Below are positions 52,073 through 58,292 of a DNA stretch of 64,000 bases, piece by piece; position 1 is the stretch's first letter; every line of letters starts with the position of its first letter. Position numbers and translations under genes: made by a program. The notes below the pieces were generated by a model. It saw only the letters and a list, made by a program, of their open reading frames with translations. It searched no databases and was not told the origin of the DNA. Location of the stretch: assembly GCA_021647365.1 (NCBI GenBank), contig JAKIUW010000017.1, positions 1 through 64,000 on the forward strand. Reading direction: 5' to 3'. Source of the DNA: Cocleimonas sp. GTDB taxonomy: Bacteria > Pseudomonadota > Gammaproteobacteria > Thiotrichales > Thiotrichaceae.

Positions 52073-53269
52073 ATGCCAATTTTTAAGACTTTAAACAAAG
52101 GCAAAGTCCCAGTGAAAATTTACACCAATGATGTTGATAGTGCATCGATGACGCAGTTAAGTAATATGGCGCAGCTGCCTTTTATCCATCACCATATTGC
52201 GGCAATGCCCGATGTGCATTTGGGTAAGGGCGCAACAGTAGGATCAGTGATTCCTACCAAGGATGCGATTATCCCTGCGGCGGTTGGTGTGGATATTGGT
52301 TGTGGGATGAATGCCGTGCGTATCAGCCTAAAGGCGCACCAGCTTCCTGACTCACTGCGACGTTCACGTCGAGCGATTGAAGAAAAAGTGCCCGTAGGTT
52401 TTGATATGCATAAACGTGATGTGGTTAACGCATCAACATGGAATTCAATGGAAAAGCCGTTGAAAGTGATTACCGATAAGCACCCTGGATTAATCCGCAT
52501 GGTGCGAAATTTTCATCATACATGGGGTCGTCAGTTAGGCACCCTGGGTGGTGGCAATCACTTTATCGAGCTTTGTATTGATGAAAATGATGATGTTTGG
52601 ATCATGTTGCACTCGGGTAGCCGTGGCATTGGCAATGCCATTGGCCGCTATTTTATTAACCTTGCCAAAAAAGATATGGGCAATCAGTTAGGTCACTTGC
52701 CAGATAAAGACCTCGCTTATTTCACCGATGGCGCTGAACACTTTGATGATTATGTTGAGGCGGTCACATGGGCGCAAGATTACGCGATGATTAATCGCCG
52801 CGAAATGATGCGCTTAACCGTGAAAGCTTTACAGGCTGAGTTACCACCGTTTGTGGCGACTAAAGAGGCAATCAACTGCCATCACAACTATGTGCAAAAA
52901 GAAACGCATTTTGGTGAAAATGTCTTTATCACCCGTAAAGGCGCGATTCGAGCAGGTGTTGATGACTTAGGGATTATCCCCGGCAGTATGGGCGCAAAGT
53001 CGTTTATCGTTCGTGGTAAAGGCACAAAAGCATCGTTCTGTTCATGTTCGCACGGGGCAGGGCGCAAGATGAGTCGCACCCAAGCAAAGCGTCAATTTAA
53101 TCGTTTTGACCTTGAGGCCTTAACGACAGGTGTTGAGTGTCGAAAAGACAAAGGCGTGGTGGATGAGATTCCATCTGCCTACAAAGATATTGATGAGGTT
53201 ATGAAGAATCAACACGATCTTGTAGAGGTCGTGCATACATTGAAGCAGGTGGTATGTGTTAAGGGTTAG
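52073..53269 (+). CDS. rtcB: RNA-splicing ligase RtcB
   Basis: A 398-residue GTP/Mn-dependent 3'-phosphate RNA ligase for RNA repair. Mn ligands and the guanylylated His are visible: AVGVDIGCGMNAVRIS (Asp, Cys), TLGGGNHFIEL, MLHSGSRGIGNAIGRYF and SCSHGAGRKMSRTQAKRQF (nucleophile His). The length matches E. coli RtcB. ATG 52073 has GAGGA 8 bases upstream, whereas an in-frame extension to 51998 starts in AT-rich leader DNA. No rtcA or rtcR adjoins it; two unrecognised genes follow on the same strand. Confidence 0.95.
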   Translation: MPIFKTLNKGKVPVKIYTNDVDSASMTQLSNMAQLPFIHHHIAAMPDVHLGKGATVGSVIPTKDAIIPAAVGVDIGCGMNAVRISLKAHQLPDSLRRSRRAIEEKVPVGFDMHKRDVVNASTWNSMEKPLKVITDKHPGLIRMVRNFHHTWGRQLGTLGGGNHFIELCIDENDDVWIMLHSGSRGIGNAIGRYFINLAKKDMGNQLGHLPDKDLAYFTDGAEHFDDYVEAVTWAQDYAMINRREMMRLTVKALQAELPPFVATKEAINCHHNYVQKETHFGENVFITRKGAIRAGVDDLGIIPGSMGAKSFIVRGKGTKASFCSCSHGAGRKMSRTQAKRQFNRFDLEALTTGVECRKDKGVVDEIPSAYKDIDEVMKNQHDLVEVVHTLKQVVCVKG

Positions 53270-53283
53270 TTTATTACTTAGCA

Positions 53284-53310
53284 AAGCACACCCCCCCACT
53301 TTTACATGAG
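53284..53310. repeat. Dispersed repeat locus 13, single unit
   Basis: Canonical unit, C-run first, 14 bases after the rtcB stop. Confidence 0.92.
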
Positions 53311-53347
53311 TCAAATATGAATATTTTAAATATTAAGGAGAACCATT

Positions 53348-53497
53348 ATGTTTTTACAAACAGCGTGTTCACAAACAAATACAGCTAGTCGGAGACTCCC
53401 CTCACAAGGGGAGTTTATTAAACGAACCCTGAAAACAAGGGAACGAATACGACAACTTATAAGAGATAAATTACTATTATGGAATTACATGACTTAA
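53348..53497 (+). CDS. Possible 49-residue basic peptide between rtcB and the next gene
   Basis: ATG 53348 has a perfect AAGGAG at 53335-53340. The frame encodes MFLQTACSQTNTASRRLPSQ followed by an Arg/Lys-rich helix, and ends 18 bases inside the next gene in another frame. The DNA also forms a strong hairpin (ACTCCCC/GGGGAGT, about 53395-53416), so this region could instead be a structured RNA leader. Coding status is uncertain. Confidence 0.4.
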   Translation: MFLQTACSQTNTASRRLPSQGEFIKRTLKTRERIRQLIRDKLLLWNYMT

Positions 53498-54417
53498 AAG
53501 AAATTATCGCCTGTTTATCGGGCGAGCGCACAAAGTTTTACTACTTTCGTGACCGCTATGCATTGATGCTGTTAAAAGATTACATTCAGCAAAAGGTAGG
53601 CAATAAAGCAATGTCGATCAGTGATCTTAAGCAGTCACCCTATGCAAATTTGCTGAATAAAGCACCCGTAAAAAAGGTGCTTGCAACAGCAGGAGACGGA
53701 AAAGTTAGTGCTGAAATGCTTGAAATGGTCTGGGATGAAAAGCCGCTTGCTTTTGTCACCACGCTTGCAAAGTGGGGTAATGGTAAAAAGTATTGGAAGT
53801 ACAACCAAATGAGCCGACAAGGCTATCACTTGGTTTTGCAACTTAATATGGCGACAGATCATACTCAGCAGTTTCAAAAGTTGATCAAGCCTGATGATGT
53901 ACATACCTTTAATTCGTACGGACATCCCAGCTTGAAAAAAGGCAATCGAGGCACACTCGCATGGGTTCGTTTGGATATGGACTTTAGAACAGGTGAAGTG
54001 TTAATCGAAGAAATCCAATGTGATTGGATACGTGAAGTGCGCGAAGCTATCAAAGAAGGTTACGATTGGTATGGTGACTACAGCAGTGATGAAATAAAGG
54101 CATACGCGAATGATGTATTAGCCCCTTACGCAAAAGTGTGGGAAGAGGCGATGCTATCTGCAACGATTGATTTCATTCGGCATGAATTAGGCATCAACAC
54201 CATTTACTACCATAGCTTTGAAATCGGTGCGCTGTTAAAGCACATTACTTACAGCAAGCCACCTCGTTCTCTGTATACCAAGTTGCCGAAGCAATTTGGT
54301 TTTCAGAAAACACCCCAAGGTCCTGAATTTCTCATGCGAGAAAAGCGGGTTTTAAAACTTCAGAAAAAAGTGAACGAACCTTACTGGTTTAAGCTTCCTG
54401 AATTAAACGTTGCGTAG
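53479..54417 (+). CDS. Unrecognised 312-residue protein downstream of rtcB
   Basis: No family recognised with confidence. The protein is soluble, with no signal peptide or TM segment. The N-terminal 60 residues are helical and charged (CLSGERTKFYYFRDRYALMLLKDYI). The centre contains SRQGYHLVLQLNM, TLAWVRLDMD and EVLIEEIQCDW, the last resembling the EIQSDW signature I recall from phage and mobile-element polyvalent proteins. It ends with KLPKQFGFQKTPQGPEFL. The upstream 49-codon ORF overlaps its start. Being next to rtcB suggests a link to RNA repair, unproven. Confidence 0.75.
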   Translation: MELHDLKEIIACLSGERTKFYYFRDRYALMLLKDYIQQKVGNKAMSISDLKQSPYANLLNKAPVKKVLATAGDGKVSAEMLEMVWDEKPLAFVTTLAKWGNGKKYWKYNQMSRQGYHLVLQLNMATDHTQQFQKLIKPDDVHTFNSYGHPSLKKGNRGTLAWVRLDMDFRTGEVLIEEIQCDWIREVREAIKEGYDWYGDYSSDEIKAYANDVLAPYAKVWEEAMLSATIDFIRHELGINTIYYHSFEIGALLKHITYSKPPRSLYTKLPKQFGFQKTPQGPEFLMREKRVLKLQKKVNEPYWFKLPELNVA

Positions 54418-54455
54418 ATTGATTGAAAGATTAAGACAGCAACAAGGAGAGAAAG

Positions 54456-54641
54456 ATGCCTGCGATAACCTTACATCGTAGACGTAACCCCGTTGCCCAA
54501 GCCGCAATCCTGCGCAAGGGCGGGGTTCACGAAAAAAGCCGAAAATCAAAACGGCGAAGTGAAAAACTGAAACTTCGTAAAGAAGTTTCAAAAGCAATGG
54601 CCACCTATCGTGGCCATTCTTTTGTCTGGTGTTTATTCTGA
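54456..54641 (+). CDS. Small basic protein, possible read-through end
   Basis: 61 residues, very basic: MPAITLHRRRNPVAQAAILR, then GGVHEKSRKSKRRSEKLKLRK. CAAGGAGAG precedes ATG 54456. Small RRNP-type basic proteins of this kind occur in gammaproteobacteria, function unknown to me. The last 15 codons run through a terminator-like hairpin (54595-54620), so the real C-terminus may have been extended by loss of an earlier stop. Nucleic-acid binding is plausible from charge alone. Confidence 0.65.
   Translation: MPAITLHRRRNPVAQAAILRKGGVHEKSRKSKRRSEKLKLRKEVSKAMATYRGHSFVWCLF
54595..54625 (+). terminator. Terminator-like hairpin inside the end of the small basic ORF
   Basis: AATGGCCAC pairs with GTGGCCATT around a CTATC loop, followed by CTTTTGT. 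Confidence 0.7.
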
Positions 54642-54667
54642 AATACCTTATTGAAACAATGAAGTTA

Positions 54668-54711
54668 TGCGCTCACGGCAGGAGTCGAACCTGCGGCATC
54701 TCCCTTAGGAG
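54668..54711 (-). pseudogene. 3' half of a tRNA-Arg(CCU) gene, likely integration scar
   Basis: Read on the minus strand, 44 bases match a tRNA from the anticodon loop to the discriminator region: loop CTCCTAA with anticodon CCT, stem strand GGGAG, variable loop ATGCC, T-arm GCAGG TTCGACT CCTGC and acceptor strand CGTGAGC. The expected 5' anticodon strand CTCCC and the whole 5' half are absent. The break falls at the anticodon loop, a common crossover point of tRNA-targeting integrases. If so, the island should lie on the higher-coordinate side with the restored tRNA at its far end. No integrase is seen. Confidence 0.65.
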
Positions 54712-54861
54712 GCGCCCCCTGCCTTATAAAAAAATATAGTCCAAATACCCTGAAATATATTTTTCATATGATAGTAATTATGCGCAGTTAATAGGAGCAT
54801 TGATACATCTTTGATAATCTAGCTCTAATTAGTATTCTATCCTTATTGCTTGAATGATATT

Positions 54862-55920
54862 TTAACAAATTCTCGGTAACTGTTCTCCAATTAGCATATC
54901 AATCATGCGATTTCCTCCAAAGCCTGTTTCAAGTATTACTTTTCCTTGAGGAGATTCTTCAACGTAACCAATAATGCAACTGTCTTCTCCTGCAGGGTGT
55001 TGTTGCATGACTTTTAATAATGTCTCTGAATCCTCTTTTGCAACGATGGCAATTAGTTTACCTTCGTTAGCTAGGTATAATGGATCTAAGCCCAGAATTT
55101 CACAAACGCCACGCACTTCTTCTCGAACGGGGATTTTATTGTTATCCAGTTGGATGGCCACATCACTGCTTGTGGCGAATTCATTGAGTACGGTGGCTAA
55201 CCCGCCTCGTGTGGCATCTCGCATACAATGAATATCGGGGCAGACTTTTAGCATTTCACTGATTAAGCCATTAAGTGGCTGGCAATCAGTTACCGTGCTG
55301 ATTTCTAGTGCGAGTTCACCACGTGCGTCAACGATGGCTGCACCGTGGTCGCCTACATAACCGTTGATAATAACTACGTCACCTGCTTGTGCGCGATCTG
55401 CCAAAATATTACTACTCTCAGGAATTACACCAATTCCCGCGGTGTTAATGAATAATTTATCTGCTGCACCTCGTGGCACAACTTTGGTATCGCCTGTGAC
55501 GATGCGTACACCGCAAGAATCTGCGGTGGCTTTCATTGATGCCACGATGCGTTGTAAGTCATCAATAGAGAATCCTTCTTCGATAATCATACCGCAGGTC
55601 AAATAGAGGGGTGTTGCTCCGCCCACTGCTAAATCGTTGACTGTGCCTGTTACGGCGAGTTTACCAATATCGCCGCCGGGGAAGAATAATGGGTCAACGA
55701 CATAGCAATCGGTGGTCATAGCTAGCTTACTACCCAGTTTAGATAAGTCTGCTAACTCAAAACGAGCTTGATCTTCTAATAAAGTCAATTCAGGACTATC
55801 AAAACCAGCGACAAATACTTCGTCGATGAGGTCGCGCATGGCTTTTCCGCCTGCGCCATGGGCTAGGGTGATATTTTTACCACGAAACTTTGTTTTTGGA
55901 AGGCTTTCTAAATCAATCAT
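54862..55920 (-). CDS. hypE: Hydrogenase maturation protein HypE
   Basis: A 352-residue PurM-like enzyme that dehydrates the C-terminal thiocarboxamide to the cyanide ligand of [NiFe] hydrogenase. The N-terminal ITLAHGAGGKAMRDLI and GDTKVVPRGAADKLF are family motifs, and the essential C-terminal Cys is present (QLPRIC). The length is normal. It overlaps hypD by 4 bases. It is the last gene of the minus-strand hyp operon. Confidence 0.95.
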   Translation of the reverse strand: MIDLESLPKTKFRGKNITLAHGAGGKAMRDLIDEVFVAGFDSPELTLLEDQARFELADLSKLGSKLAMTTDCYVVDPLFFPGGDIGKLAVTGTVNDLAVGGATPLYLTCGMIIEEGFSIDDLQRIVASMKATADSCGVRIVTGDTKVVPRGAADKLFINTAGIGVIPESSNILADRAQAGDVVIINGYVGDHGAAIVDARGELALEISTVTDCQPLNGLISEMLKVCPDIHCMRDATRGGLATVLNEFATSSDVAIQLDNNKIPVREEVRGVCEILGLDPLYLANEGKLIAIVAKEDSETLLKVMQQHPAGEDSCIIGYVEESPQGKVILETGFGGNRMIDMLIGEQLPRIC

Positions 55921-57038
55921 GCGCTTTTCTTCTCGTAGCCGTTATTGAAATAAGCTGCACATGCGCCTTCAGATGACACCATTAATGCACCCATCGGGTT
56001 TTCAGGATTACACTTTGTGCCAAATATTTTACAGTCCCAAGGTTTAATAACGCCTTTAACCACTTCACCACATTGGCAGGATTTTGGATCAGCTATTTTT
56101 AAATTAGGTACATCAAATTTCTGCTCAGCATCAAATGCAGCGTATTCTTTTTTCATTCGAACGCCTGAATGATCGATTGAACCTAGTCCGCGCCATTCAA
56201 AGAACTCGCGTACTTCATATACTTTAGTGAGCGCTTCAAGTGCGGGCCCATTACCCTCAGGTGGTACAATGCGTGAGTATTGGTTTTCTACCACGCTTTG
56301 TTTGGCTTCAATTTGTTTAAGTAGCATCCACATCGAATGCAAAATATCCAAAGGTTCAAAGCCTGTAATTACCAAAGGTTTGTGGTAATCCTTGGTGATG
56401 AAGTCAAAGGGTCGCTCACCAATCACCATGGCGACATGGCCAGGTGCGAGGAAGCCATCAAGTTGCATATCGGGAGAGTCCAGCACGGCTTTAATAGTGG
56501 GTACAGTGGTAATGTGATTGCAGAATAATGAAAAGTTAGTAATGCCTTCACGTTCAGCCTGTAATACAGTAAGCGCAGTGCTTGGCATGGTGGTTTCAAA
56601 ACCTAAGCCGAAGAATATGACTTCACGATCTGGATTTTTGCGTGCAAGGTTTAGCGCATCCATGGGCGAATAAGTCATGCGTATATCGGCGCCATCCGCT
56701 TTAGCTTGTAGCAAGCTTTTTTTAGAGCCAGGAACACGCATGGCATCGCCAAAGGTGGTGAAAATAACTTCGGAGCGTTCAGCTAAGGAGACACAATCAT
56801 CGACACGTCCCATCGGTAATACACACACAGGGCAACCGGGGCCGTGAACCATTTCGATATTGTCGGGCAGCATTTGTTCGATGCCATAGCGGAAAATGGT
56901 ATGCGTGTGACCACCACAGAATTCCATGATTTGCAAAGGTTTAGTTTGATTGGGCTCTAAGCGTTTGGCAATTTTTTGGATTTCTTTGGTGAGCGTTTTT
57001 GCTTTTTCCGTATCGCGGAATTCATCTACAAATTTCAT
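55917..57038 (-). CDS. hypD: Hydrogenase maturation protein HypD
   Basis: A 373-residue Fe-S scaffold for Fe(CN)2CO assembly with HypC. Conserved Cys motifs are EFCGGHTHTIFRYG, VHGPGCPVCVLPMGR and the cluster motif with DPKSCQCGEV, KPWDCKIFGTKCNPENPMGA and SEGACAAYF. The start is ATG 57038. A CACGAAG-type repeat separates it from the SIS gene upstream in transcription. Confidence 0.95.
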   Translation of the reverse strand: MKFVDEFRDTEKAKTLTKEIQKIAKRLEPNQTKPLQIMEFCGGHTHTIFRYGIEQMLPDNIEMVHGPGCPVCVLPMGRVDDCVSLAERSEVIFTTFGDAMRVPGSKKSLLQAKADGADIRMTYSPMDALNLARKNPDREVIFFGLGFETTMPSTALTVLQAEREGITNFSLFCNHITTVPTIKAVLDSPDMQLDGFLAPGHVAMVIGERPFDFITKDYHKPLVITGFEPLDILHSMWMLLKQIEAKQSVVENQYSRIVPPEGNGPALEALTKVYEVREFFEWRGLGSIDHSGVRMKKEYAAFDAEQKFDVPNLKIADPKSCQCGEVVKGVIKPWDCKIFGTKCNPENPMGALMVSSEGACAAYFNNGYEKKSA

Positions 57039-57065
57039 TTTTTACCCTTAATTAAGACTCTTTTT

Positions 57066-57140
57066 ACCACGAAGGACACGAAGGACACGAAGGGTAAAGA
57101 TCTTTTTGTTTTCTTTGTGAGCTTCGTGTTCTTCGTGGTG
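57066..57140. repeat. CACGAAG hairpin repeat, copy A (hypD-SIS gap)
   Basis: ACCACGAAGGACACGAAG at one end and the near-complement CTTCGTGTTCTTCGTGGT at the other, with about 40 bases between. A second copy is at 58215. Confidence 0.88.
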
Positions 57141-57160
57141 AGTATTTTTTGTTAAGCTAG

Positions 57161-57844
57161 TTACGATACTTTGCCTCGGCTATCTGCCAATAAGGTATGC
57201 ACTAAATCCCAAATAATGTGATAACAGGCTACATGGACTTCTTGAGTGCGGTGTACCGAATCGCTTTCTACGACAAGGCAATGATCAACTAAGCCACTAC
57301 TTTTCATGTCGCCACCATCACCACCTGCCATGCCTAACGTAACCAACTTCATTTCTTTGGCTTTTTGATAGGCTGACATTAGATTTTCAGAACAACCGCT
57401 GGTAGAAAAACCAATAAAGCCATCACCTTCACGCGCATGGGCGTCTAGTTGGCGTACAAAAATATGTTTAAAGCCCACATCATTGGCTACCGCAGAATTC
57501 ATGGCAGTATCAGCCAATAAATTCATCGCTGGCAGAGCAGGGCGACCAGCCGTTACGGGGTGCTGAAACTCAACACAAAAGTGTGCCGCATCACAACTCG
57601 AACCACCATTACCAACCGCGTACATACGTCCACCATTTTGGTAAACCTTGGCGATAGCACGAGCAGCATCTAATAATTCTTCTGCATTGTTGGCAAAGAA
57701 CTGGCGCTTGGTTTCAATACTCTCATCAGATTTTTGTTTGATGGATTCTAATAGTCCTGCCGTATCCTGCGCTGAGTCTTTTTCTTTATTGTGCAAGAAA
57801 GGATAGAGATCGGTGAGGTGTTGTTTATTGTCAGTATCAGACAT
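57161..57844 (-). CDS. SIS-domain phosphosugar isomerase (GmhA-like) inside the hyp operon
   Basis: A 227-residue SIS-fold protein. Phosphosugar-binding motifs are AVGNGGSSCDAAHFCVEF and GFSTSGCSENLMSAYQKA, with GMAGGDGGDMK and a late VHRTQEVHVACYHIIWDLVH, all as in sedoheptulose-7-phosphate isomerase GmhA. The first 45 residues are an N-terminal helical extension. It lies between hypC and hypD in the same orientation. A heptose role does not explain this location, so it may serve hydrogenase maturation or be a metabolic passenger. Confidence 0.85.
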   Translation of the reverse strand: MSDTDNKQHLTDLYPFLHNKEKDSAQDTAGLLESIKQKSDESIETKRQFFANNAEELLDAARAIAKVYQNGGRMYAVGNGGSSCDAAHFCVEFQHPVTAGRPALPAMNLLADTAMNSAVANDVGFKHIFVRQLDAHAREGDGFIGFSTSGCSENLMSAYQKAKEMKLVTLGMAGGDGGDMKSSGLVDHCLVVESDSVHRTQEVHVACYHIIWDLVHTLLADSRGKVS

Positions 57845-57868
57845 TGAAAGCTCTCACGAAGGATAATA

Positions 57869-57893
57869 AAAGCTCACCCCCCCACTTTTTTGC
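57869..57893. repeat. Dispersed repeat locus 14, single decayed unit
   Basis: AGCTCACCCCCCCACTTTTTTG: C-run first, with the CATG end lost. In the SIS-hypC gap. Confidence 0.8.
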
Positions 57894-57915
57894 CATTTTG
57901 TATTTTAAATACATA

Positions 57916-58191
57916 TTAAGCGCTGTTTTGCATAGCATTGAGTTCTTCTTTTACTTCACCAAGCTCTTCCAGTATTTTTAGCGTGCGTTCGGCTTCATCT
58001 TCATCAATTCGGCTCATGGCAAAACCAACATGCACCAACACCCAGTCACCTACACACTTTTCAGGTGGGTGTGCATCATCAATAATGCAGGCAATATTGA
58101 TTTCTCGTTTAATGCCAGAAACATCAACCTTGGCGAGTAGTTTCTCGCTATCGGTGATCTCAGTGATTTGACCGGGTATGCCTAGGCACAT
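57916..58191 (-). CDS. hypC: Hydrogenase maturation chaperone HypC
   Basis: A 91-residue HypC/HybG chaperone. The N-terminus MCLGIPGQI has the essential Cys2, and VGDWVLVHVGFAMSRIDEDEA is the other family motif. The length is slightly above the usual 75-90. It works with HypD in Fe(CN)2CO assembly. Confidence 0.95.
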   Translation of the reverse strand: MCLGIPGQITEITDSEKLLAKVDVSGIKREINIACIIDDAHPPEKCVGDWVLVHVGFAMSRIDEDEAERTLKILEELGEVKEELNAMQNSA

Positions 58192-58214
58192 ATTTATACT
58201 CCAATTTTTTTTGT

Positions 58215-58292
58215 AACCACGAAGGACACGAAGAGCACGAAGGGTAAAGACCTGTTTTGTTTTCCTTCGTGAACTTCGTGTTCTTCGTGGTT
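58215..58292. repeat. CACGAAG hairpin repeat, copy B (hypC-hypF gap)
   Basis: Same architecture as 57066-57140, with ACCACGAAGGACACGAAG at one end and CTTCGTGTTCTTCGTGGT at the other. Confidence 0.88.

Noticed and set aside
53479..54417. PrfH (RtcB2 partner) identity for the gene after rtcB
   Set aside because: No GGQ motif or release-factor similarity is visible.
54668..54711. Intact tRNA gene
   Set aside because: No 5' acceptor strand, D-arm or 5' anticodon strand is found in the adjacent DNA, so only a 3' half is present.
1815..57893. CRISPR array from the dispersed repeats
   Set aside because: Units are kilobases apart with no regular spacers and no cas genes.
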